NCBI GenBank assembly: GCA_963668495.1
Contig: OY764545.1
Coordinates: 558,001 to 622,000, forward strand
Source of the DNA: Oleispirillum sp963668495
GTDB taxonomy: Bacteria; Pseudomonadota; Alphaproteobacteria; Rhodospirillales; Rhodospirillaceae
DNA: 64,000 bases
Direction of reading: 5' to 3'
The notes beneath the pieces are model-generated. The model was not told the origin of the DNA and did not search any database. It saw nothing but the letters and a program-made list of their open reading frames with translations. Positions 57,879-64,000 of this stretch are shown piece after piece; the first letter of the stretch is position 1, and the number at the start of each line of letters is the position of its first letter. A program made the translations under genes and the position numbers.

Positions 57879-57946
57879 TGTAAAGCAAAAACGACAACGC
57901 CCTTCGGCGGGGAAGCCGTACCTATCGGTTTCCTAAGAACAAAGGA

Positions 57947-58681
57947 TCAGGGCCGTGCTTTCCGCGTAAAGCGCAAAACATGGGGCACCCGGCCTTCACG
58001 CAAGGCTTTGGCCTCGTACCGAGTCGGAACCCAATCCGCCGGACGGTCCAGCCAATCTTTTGGCTCCTCCGCCTGCCAGTCAAAATCCGGATGATCCATT
58101 AAATGCTGCAAAGTCCAGCGAACATAGGTCATGTCATCACTGGCAACCCGGAATTCTCCACCGTCCTTCAACAGGCGCGAAACCTGCGCCAAGTTCTTGG
58201 GCCCGATGAAGCGACGCTTCGCCATACGGGTTTTGGGCCACGGGTCCGGGAACAGCAGAAACACACGATCCAAACTTTGATCCGGCAAAGATGGCAGCAC
58301 CAAGCGCGCATCACCGTGATGCACACGCACGCTGTCTTCCGCCGGGGTTTCATGAATCAGGGACAACAACCGTGCCACCCCGTTCAAGAAAACCTCGATC
58401 CCGATAATTCCCACATCTGGATTGGCCGCAGCCTGTCCGGCAAGATGCTCACCGCCGCCAAACCCGATTTCCAGCCAAACTTGCTTTGGCGTCATACCGA
58501 AAATCGCCGCCGGGTCCACACGGGTCCCGTCTTCAGGCAAGGGATAGGCAATCTGCGGCAGAAAATCATCCATCAAACGCGCGCGGCCCGGGCGCAGGGC
58601 TTTCCCTTTGCGCCGACCATAAAAGTGGGGGCGCCGCTCCGGGTGCCCCCCTTCTGTATTTGTCTTGGTTTCGTCAGACAT
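57947..58681 (-). CDS. trmB: tRNA (guanine-N7-)-methyltransferase
   Basis: A 244-residue SAM-dependent methyltransferase. The SAM site is WLEIGFGGGEHLAGQA, the catalytic region has LFPDPWPKTRMAKRRF, and the C-terminal segment TRYEAKALREGR contacts tRNA. It makes m7G46 in the tRNA variable loop. It follows metK by 24 bases, so SAM synthase and a SAM user are cotranscribed. Confidence 0.96.
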   Translation of the reverse strand: MSDETKTNTEGGHPERRPHFYGRRKGKALRPGRARLMDDFLPQIAYPLPEDGTRVDPAAIFGMTPKQVWLEIGFGGGEHLAGQAAANPDVGIIGIEVFLNGVARLLSLIHETPAEDSVRVHHGDARLVLPSLPDQSLDRVFLLFPDPWPKTRMAKRRFIGPKNLAQVSRLLKDGGEFRVASDDMTYVRWTLQHLMDHPDFDWQAEEPKDWLDRPADWVPTRYEAKALREGRVPHVLRFTRKARP

Positions 58682-58705
58682 ATCCGTCTCAACGTTATCC
58701 TGATA

Positions 58706-59875
58706 TTAAGGCAAAAGTTTTTGCAGTTCCGGCACCAGGTCGATTTTCTCCCAAGAGAAACCGCCATCTGCATCCGGCTCGCGACCAAAGTGACCATAGG
58801 CCGCAGTACGCGCATAAACCGGCTTATTCAGTTGCAGGTGCTGGCGGATACCGCGCGGGCTCAGGTTCATCAGGTCCTGAAGCGCATGGCTCAATTTTGC
58901 TTCGTCAACTTTGCCGGTACCATAGGTTTCAACATAAACTGACAACGGCTTCGACACGCCAATGGCATAGGACAGTTGAATCAGGCAACGTTGCGCCAAA
59001 CCGGCAGCCACCACGTTTTTCGCAAGATAACGAGATGCATAGGCTGCAGAACGGTCAACCTTGGTCGGATCTTTACCAGAGAACGCACCGCCACCATGGG
59101 GAGCTGCGCCGCCATAGGTGTCCACAATAATTTTGCGCCCGGTCAGACCTGCATCGCCATCAGGCCCACCGATAACAAATCGTCCGGTCGGGTTGATGTA
59201 AAGCTCTTCTTCCGGCGGCATCCAGCCTTCCGGCAGGGTCTGCGCAATAAACGGCTTCACCAGACGCCGCACATCTTCCTGAGAAACTTGCTCGGCATGC
59301 TGCGTAGAGACAACGACGGAGGAAACCCCCACCGGACGCCCATCTTCGTAGCGCATGGTGACCTGAGCCTTGGCATCCGGTCCAAATTCCGGGCGTTCAC
59401 CGGAATGGCGGGCTTCTGCCATGGATTTCAGGATTTTATGGGAATACATGATCGGCGCGGGCATCAGCTCCGGGGTTTCATCCACCGCGTAGCCAAACAT
59501 GATGCCCTGATCTCCAGCACCTTCATCCTTATCTTCGGCAGCATCAACGCCAACCGCAATATCACAGGACTGCTGGTGCAGATATACATCCACTTCGCAA
59601 TTGGCGTGGTGGAAACCATCTTGTTCGTAACCGATTGCCTTCACAGCATCGCGGGCAACTTGTTCCAATTTTTCATTGGTAATGCCTTCTGGACCCCTGA
59701 CTTCACCGGCCAACACAATGCGATTAGTCGTGGTCAAGGTCTCACAGGCGACCCGCGCTTCGGGATCGGCGGCCAAGAATGTATCAACCACGGCATCGGA
59801 AATACGGTCACAAACTTTATCAGGATGACCTTCTGATACGGACTCACTCGTAAACAGGTAGTTCGACTGAAACAC
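58706..59875 (-). CDS. metK: S-adenosylmethionine synthetase
   Basis: A 389-residue enzyme. Hallmarks are SEGHPDKVCDRISDAVVD, quoted as EGHPDKVCDRISDAV, plus GAGDQGIMFGYA and GGGAFSGKDPTKVDRSAAY, given here as GGGAFSGKDPTKVDRSA. It makes S-adenosylmethionine from methionine and ATP. I chose the GTG at 59875 because GGGGG lies upstream and homologues start near this point (YLFTSESVSEG); a TTG at 59893 is possible. The 200-base leader contains two hairpins. Confidence 0.96.
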   Translation of the reverse strand: MFQSNYLFTSESVSEGHPDKVCDRISDAVVDTFLAADPEARVACETLTTTNRIVLAGEVRGPEGITNEKLEQVARDAVKAIGYEQDGFHHANCEVDVYLHQQSCDIAVGVDAAEDKDEGAGDQGIMFGYAVDETPELMPAPIMYSHKILKSMAEARHSGERPEFGPDAKAQVTMRYEDGRPVGVSSVVVSTQHAEQVSQEDVRRLVKPFIAQTLPEGWMPPEEELYINPTGRFVIGGPDGDAGLTGRKIIVDTYGGAAPHGGGAFSGKDPTKVDRSAAYASRYLAKNVVAAGLAQRCLIQLSYAIGVSKPLSVYVETYGTGKVDEAKLSHALQDLMNLSPRGIRQHLQLNKPVYARTAAYGHFGREPDADGGFSWEKIDLVPELQKLLP

Positions 59876-59924
59876 CGAAACCCCCCATATCAATAAAGTT
59901 GCATATGCAGCCCGGAAAGCGAAA

Positions 59925-59969
59925 CTGCGCGTGAACAGTGCGGATCAACAAATCATCCCGCAGGCGCAG
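59925..59969 (-). promoter_or_regulatory. Nested stem-loop in the metK leader
   Basis: On the minus strand CTGCGC pairs with GCGCAG and, inside it, GCGG-AT pairs with AT-CCGC around a 9-base loop. It lies 50-95 bases before the metK start. I do not recognise a known SAM riboswitch class in it. Confidence 0.4.
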
Positions 59970-60006
59970 AAATACTGTGTGTTAATCCTAATGCGTCAAA
60001 ACAGAC

Positions 60007-60038
60007 GAGGCTACACGATCTAAACGATGTGCAGCCTC
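60007..60038 (-). terminator. Hairpin after the XRE regulator gene
   Basis: On the minus strand GAGGCTGCAC and GTGTAGCCTC pair along 10 bp (one G-T pair) around a 12-base loop, then GTCTGTTTTG. It is probably the terminator of the regulator gene or part of the metK leader. Confidence 0.5.
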
Positions 60039-60078
60039 TTTGCAAGTCTGTCTCAATATTTTCTGATCTGACCAGTAA

Positions 60079-60585
60079 CTATTCAGAGCTACTTTCCGCA
60101 ATCAAAACATCTTCCTGTGCGCTCGCCAAAGCCTTCGCCAAATCAAAAACCCGACGACGGATCGTGGGATCCTGAATGCGATAATAGGCACGCACAAGCT
60201 CCAACGTTTCCCTCTTGGTTAGGGGGTCAGCCTCGGCTGCAGCCGGTTCTTCTGCCAAACCAGAGATCAAACGCGGGCTCAGTTCCGCCACGTTATCGCC
60301 CATGTCTTCGTAAAAGAAGCTGACAGGCACATCAAGCACGCGGCTCAAATCCCAAAGGCGGCTTGCGCCCACACGGTTTGTGCCTCGTTCATATTTTTGA
60401 ACCTGTTGAAAGGTTAGCCCCAAGGCATCGCCAAGACGTTCCTGACTCATACCAAGCAAGGTGCGTCGCAAACGAATCCGTCCACCGACATGGACATCAA
60501 CGGGGTTCGGATTTCCCTGCGGCGTGCGCCCTCGGGACGAACGACGCGGTGACACAGTGTTTTGTGTTGTTATCTTATCTGGCAT
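60079..60585 (-). CDS. XRE-family helix-turn-helix regulator
   Basis: A 168-residue protein with an HTH_3 domain at about residues 32-90 (GRIRLRRTLLGMSQERLGDA, then LGLTFQQVQKYERGTNRV). The C-terminal part (TLELVRAYYRIQDPTIRRRV) is typical of a conserved alphaproteobacterial regulator group. The first ~30 residues are basic and Ser/Pro-rich, probably flexible. It sits between lnt and metK; its targets are unknown. Confidence 0.88.
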   Translation of the reverse strand: MPDKITTQNTVSPRRSSRGRTPQGNPNPVDVHVGGRIRLRRTLLGMSQERLGDALGLTFQQVQKYERGTNRVGASRLWDLSRVLDVPVSFFYEDMGDNVAELSPRLISGLAEEPAAAEADPLTKRETLELVRAYYRIQDPTIRRRVFDLAKALASAQEDVLIAESSSE

Positions 60586-60726
60586 TTCCCTCTCCTGTGG
60601 AATCTGCCGCCACCAGGTTTATGCATACGGTCTACAATCCGCGGCACTTTAAGCATGCAATAGTATGACCGTCAACTGAGAACACTCTCTACACACATAC
60701 GTAGGTACTCAGATTAAAAGTGCAAC

Positions 60727-62307
60727 TCATAAGACTGAACGCTGGAGATTTTTCCACATTCGCGACTGAATAAATGCCAAAAGGGCGCATACAACCGCCA
60801 TCAACATCGGCGCCCAATCACCACAGCGCGAATACAAGGTCTTAACCAATGGTTGCGGTAAGTATACATCAAGAACGCCTTTATGTCCCAATCCAATTTG
60901 CGCAACAACACGGCCATACGGATCGACGACACCACTGATGCCAGTATTCGCGGCACGCACGACAGGTAACCCCTGCTCAATGGCTCGCATAACTGCCAAG
61001 GCAAAATGCTGATAAGGACCGGCACTCAGACCGAACCAGCCGTCGTTGGTGACATTCAAAATCCAATCCGGTCGAGAACTCTGGTCAACCACTTGATTTG
61101 AAAATATAATTTCGTAGCAAATCAAGGGGCTATAGGGTGGCGTCCGTGGCAAAACAACTGTTCGCGGCCCGGTCCCCGGCGTGAAATCCACACGCCCGGC
61201 TGTAAGTTTGGTCAGGGGGATATACTGACTGAATGGAACATATTCACCAAATGGTACCAAATGGCTTTTGTCGTACACGCTGCCAATACTGCCGTGAGAA
61301 TCAATTGCATAGACACTGTTCCACACCTGTAGAGGGTGATTTTTAGGTGTGCGACGTGGCGACCCTGTGATCAGCCACCCCTGCCTTGGCGCAGCCTGAG
61401 ACACCAACCTAAGATAGAATTCCCCTTCAGAATTCAATGGGTAAGTCACCGCCGTTTCCGGCCAAATCACATGCGTCACCCCGGACCATCCGGTTTGCTG
61501 CGACATCAAAATCATATTCAGGATGTCGTCATACCGCCGATCAGGCGCCCATTTTTCCGTTTGAGGAATATTCGGCTGTACAATTCGTAGCTTCACATCC
61601 GGCTGATTGGGCAACGACTCGACCGATATGCGTTGCCATCCGATGCCACCCTGTAGCCCCAAACCACACAACAGAACGCAGAAACCACGCAAAAACCTGC
61701 GCGAGTCGCCAAAGGCACCGAGCAGCCCAGCAGCCGGGGCCGTCATCACCAAAACCGTAAAAAAGCTGAGACCAAGCCCCCCGACATAAGCCGCACCCTG
61801 CGCCCAGATTGGGAAAGGAGCCCAAACAACACCCTGTCCATTCCATGGAAAGCCGGTAAAAATCCAGCCTCGCACCCACTCCATCAGCATCCAAGATGAT
61901 GCAAATACAACCCACGTCAAACTACCGGACGTCTTGAAACGACCCGCAAGCCAGAAGGCGGCTCCGATAAACAGACCCAGTCCAATACCCAATCCAGCCA
62001 GCGCAAACGGTATCAACCAGCCGTACAGGTCCGATTCAACCAAAAACGCATAGGACACCCAATACAGACCGGCAGCGAAATACCCGATGCCAAACCCCCA
62101 ACCGATCCTGAACCGGAACTTGCCGGATTCAGCCGCCGATGGATGCGCCCACATGTAATAAATCAGCGACCACGTCATCGGCAGGCACCACACCCAAGAC
62201 AAAGGCGGCAGTGCCGTCGTGCTGAACGCGCCGCAAAGTATGGCGAGCCAGAATTTACGTCGCAACACGGCATCCGCCAGCTTGGCCCACGGATGGGAGG
62301 TCATCAT
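60727..62307 (-). CDS. lnt: Apolipoprotein N-acyltransferase
   Basis: A 526-residue inner-membrane enzyme with about seven or eight N-terminal membrane helices and a C-terminal nitrilase domain. The catalytic triad residues are visible: Glu in VIWPETAVTYP, Lys in YDKSHLVPFGEYVP and Cys in LICYEIIF. It transfers the third acyl chain to lipoproteins. Its ATG overlaps the corC stop (ATGA). A second ATG follows immediately. Confidence 0.96.
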   Translation of the reverse strand: MMTSHPWAKLADAVLRRKFWLAILCGAFSTTALPPLSWVWCLPMTWSLIYYMWAHPSAAESGKFRFRIGWGFGIGYFAAGLYWVSYAFLVESDLYGWLIPFALAGLGIGLGLFIGAAFWLAGRFKTSGSLTWVVFASSWMLMEWVRGWIFTGFPWNGQGVVWAPFPIWAQGAAYVGGLGLSFFTVLVMTAPAAGLLGAFGDSRRFLRGFCVLLCGLGLQGGIGWQRISVESLPNQPDVKLRIVQPNIPQTEKWAPDRRYDDILNMILMSQQTGWSGVTHVIWPETAVTYPLNSEGEFYLRLVSQAAPRQGWLITGSPRRTPKNHPLQVWNSVYAIDSHGSIGSVYDKSHLVPFGEYVPFSQYIPLTKLTAGRVDFTPGTGPRTVVLPRTPPYSPLICYEIIFSNQVVDQSSRPDWILNVTNDGWFGLSAGPYQHFALAVMRAIEQGLPVVRAANTGISGVVDPYGRVVAQIGLGHKGVLDVYLPQPLVKTLYSRCGDWAPMLMAVVCALLAFIQSRMWKNLQRSVL

Positions 62308-63281
62308 ACCTCATAATCCTGATCATAGACCCGCCGCGGGATGTTCCGTACGCGAATACGCTTGATCCGGCGCGGGTCAGCATCAACGATCTGAAACTCT
62401 ATGCCGGACGCATGGGGAATCAACTCGCCCCGCCCCGGGATATGCCCAGCCAATAGGAAGACAAGGCCGCCAAGCGTATCAATGTCATCCCGTTCTTCAT
62501 CCCGCAAGATCGGGCCAACGGCCTTTTCAAAGTCTTCCAACTGGACGCGGGCATCGGCTTCCAGCACCGTATCCGAGCGGAAGACCAACTCCGGCTCCGG
62601 GTCCATATCGTGTTCGTCTTCGATTTCGCCGACGATTTCTTCTACAAGGTCTTCGATGGTGATCAGACCATCAATGCCGCCGTATTCATCCACGACCAGT
62701 GCCATGTGCGTCCGTTTGACCCGCATTTCCAACAGCAAGTCCGTGACGCGCATGGACGGGGCGACAAACAGGATTGGGCGTAACATGGACTTAATGGTGA
62801 CGGGGTCTTTGTTCACGATGTGGCGGACCGCATCCTTGATATGAATCAGCCCCAATGCATCATCAAGGGTTTCCCGGTACACCGGAACCCGAGACACTCC
62901 CTCGTCCACCATTTGTTTCAAAAGATCGGGAAAATCCGTATGAACGGCGACGCTGACAATGTCGGCGCGGGGTACCATTACGTCCTCGGCCTTCACATCC
63001 TGAAGGTGCAAAATATTACTGAGAAGCAGCCGTTCATGAGCATTAATCGGTGCATCGGCTTCCGAGCTTTCGTCAATCAGCTCTGCCAATGCCTCCCGGA
63101 CTGTGGAATCCCCGCTGCCTGATGATCCTGTCCAAGGCAGGATAGCCCGGAATTTTTGCCACAGTGAAGTTGGTTCACTGCGGGAGACAGCCTCACTGGG
63201 GCGAACGACCTCAGTGACAGATAAATCGGAGGAACGACTCTCGCTCTCCGAATCGGAGGCGGGGGGCACACCGTCTTGCAT
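62304..63281 (-). CDS. corC: CorC/HlyC family CBS-domain protein
   Basis: A 325-residue cytoplasmic protein with two CBS domains (about residues 95-215; VEDVMVPRADIVSV-like DVMVPRADIVSV and VDEYGGIDGLITIEDLVEE, quoted as DEYGGIDGLITIEDLV) and a C-terminal CorC_HlyC domain. It lacks the membrane DUF21 domain. The family is linked to Mg2+/Co2+ efflux and to envelope stress. It lies between ybeY and lnt, as in many proteobacteria. Confidence 0.92.
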   Translation of the reverse strand: MQDGVPPASDSESESRSSDLSVTEVVRPSEAVSRSEPTSLWQKFRAILPWTGSSGSGDSTVREALAELIDESSEADAPINAHERLLLSNILHLQDVKAEDVMVPRADIVSVAVHTDFPDLLKQMVDEGVSRVPVYRETLDDALGLIHIKDAVRHIVNKDPVTIKSMLRPILFVAPSMRVTDLLLEMRVKRTHMALVVDEYGGIDGLITIEDLVEEIVGEIEDEHDMDPEPELVFRSDTVLEADARVQLEDFEKAVGPILRDEERDDIDTLGGLVFLLAGHIPGRGELIPHASGIEFQIVDADPRRIKRIRVRNIPRRVYDQDYEV

Positions 63282-63298
63282 ACTCTTTCAACCCTTCT

Positions 63299-63883
63299 TC
63301 ATGACCCATCATGGGTCGACAACGGCGCATAAGGATCATCAATCCCCAAAGCCGCCAACAAATCCGTTTCCAGCCCTTCCATGTGTTCTGCATCTTCATC
63401 ATCCACATGGTCAAAGCCAAGCAAATGCAAAATACCATGTAGTGTCAGGTGGATGAAATGGGCTTCGACTGTTTTTCCATCCTGTTCGGCCTCGCGCAGA
63501 ACGGTTTCCAAAGCCAAGGCCAGATCACCAAGGGCAATTGGAACATCCGGGGCCGGAGGCGGAGGACATTCATCATCCCACCACGTGGCAAAGGACAGCA
63601 CATTGGTCGGCGCATCTTTTTGCCGATAATCCCGATTTAACTCCTGAACTGCTTGATCGTCAGTTAAACGGACTGCGATCTCGACCGGAGCCAACGTCCC
63701 TGCTTCATGCAAGCAATCTGCAATTTCCAAGGCCACAACATGCCCGACCCGCGCCAAGGCGTCCCGCCAACCGGGGACGGCAGCCTCCCACGCCTCATCA
63801 TAAGATACGGCGATGGTCCACGCCCCATCATCTGCAGCAATTTCTGCCACGCGATCCGGTTGATCGGCAGTTTCATGAGTCAT
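63299..63883 (-). CDS. ybeY: Endoribonuclease YbeY
   Basis: A 194-residue metal-dependent RNase. The zinc motif HGILHLLGFDHVDDEDAEHM (H-x3-H-x5-H) is intact, and the fold marker NRDYRQKDAPTNVLSF is present. The N-terminus has a ~30-residue extension. YbeY processes the 16S 3' end and supports ribosome quality control. It follows phoH by 3 bases. Confidence 0.96.
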   Translation of the reverse strand: MTHETADQPDRVAEIAADDGAWTIAVSYDEAWEAAVPGWRDALARVGHVVALEIADCLHEAGTLAPVEIAVRLTDDQAVQELNRDYRQKDAPTNVLSFATWWDDECPPPPAPDVPIALGDLALALETVLREAEQDGKTVEAHFIHLTLHGILHLLGFDHVDDEDAEHMEGLETDLLAALGIDDPYAPLSTHDGS

Positions 63884-63886
63884 GGT

Positions 63887-64000
63887 TCAATGTCCACCCT
63901 TCGGGGCTTCGTAAGGCGTATGCGGCGACCGTTTAGCGTAAGCTGCCACAATTCGTGCAACCAAACCATGGCGGACCACGTCCGCATCCGTGAATTCCAT
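63887..64000 (-). CDS. PhoH family protein, C-terminal end only
   Basis: The last 37 codons of a gene that runs off the right edge. FTDADVVRHGLVARIVAAYA matches the C-terminus of PhoH-like ATPases, which normally precede ybeY. The stop TGA is at 63889-63887. The catalytic domain is outside the window. Confidence 0.85.
   Translation of the reverse strand: MEFTDADVVRHGLVARIVAAYAKRSPHTPYEAPKGGH

Noticed and set aside
59876..60078. Known SAM-II or SAM/SAH riboswitch before metK
   Set aside because: The leader has stems, but I see none of the conserved core sequence of those classes.

Overview
The window looks like chromosomal DNA of an alphaproteobacterium of the Rhodospirillales type. The evidence is an alphaproteobacterial 16S rRNA, an rRNA operon ordered 16S-tRNA-Ile-tRNA-Ala-23S-5S-tRNA-fMet, an Irr-type Fur protein, a DUF2336 protein, a TAXI-type TRAP transporter, and the long run phoH-ybeY-corC-lnt-xre-metK-trmB followed by rimP-nusA-ylxR-infB-rbfA-truB-rpsO-pnp. 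GC content is moderate, roughly 50-55% by eye. I cannot name the genus from the sequence alone.

Layout. Bases 1-6100 hold signalling genes (a truncated GGDEF diguanylate cyclase, DUF2336, a dual-specificity-type phosphatase), an MsbA-like ABC exporter, and a small zinc/cadmium module: a metallothionein and an ArsR/SmtB repressor whose promoters carry the same operator. Bases 6009-11872 hold tRNA-Lys and the cell-shape cluster mreB-mreC-mreD-mrdA-rodA, all on the minus strand. Bases 12067-14000 hold leuA behind a leucine-rich leader peptide and a terminator-like hairpin. Bases 14053-32242 are mixed metabolism and transport: a bile-acid:Na+ symporter family protein, a threonine aldolase, a thioesterase, a TAXI TRAP receptor with a fused permease, a chemoreceptor-like protein that lacks the CheA/CheW-binding tip, an alpha-2-macroglobulin with its partner pbpC, a GNAT acetyltransferase, and a DUF1007-NicO nickel/cobalt exporter pair.

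Bases 32300-36360 are the accessory region. It holds a GC-richer segment with a small membrane protein and a frameshifted GH17 glucanase, two decayed C-terminal remnants of large serine recombinases, and a complete IS3-family (IS407-like) element with no target duplication. It abuts tRNA-fMet, and the recombinase frame runs antisense into that tRNA, so this looks like a reused integration site. Bases 36316-41843 are the rRNA operon on the minus strand with its promoter and boxA.

Bases 42061-48041 hold a 2-hydroxyacid dehydrogenase-pabB-pabC operon (p-aminobenzoate for folate), an SH3-domain secreted protein, irr, and a flavin oxidoreductase with a Cys-rich tail. From 48309 to the end everything is housekeeping on the minus strand: RNA decay, ribosome maturation, transcription elongation, translation initiation, tRNA modification, S-adenosylmethionine synthesis and lipoprotein acylation. 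The leaders of pnp, rimP-nusA and metK contain structures that look regulatory.

No CRISPR array, prophage, biosynthetic cluster or obviously new multi-gene defence system is visible. The best candidates for new biology are the tipless chemoreceptor, the paired palindromes plus leader terminator in front of rimP-nusA, the SmtB-type regulon and the recombinase graveyard at tRNA-fMet.
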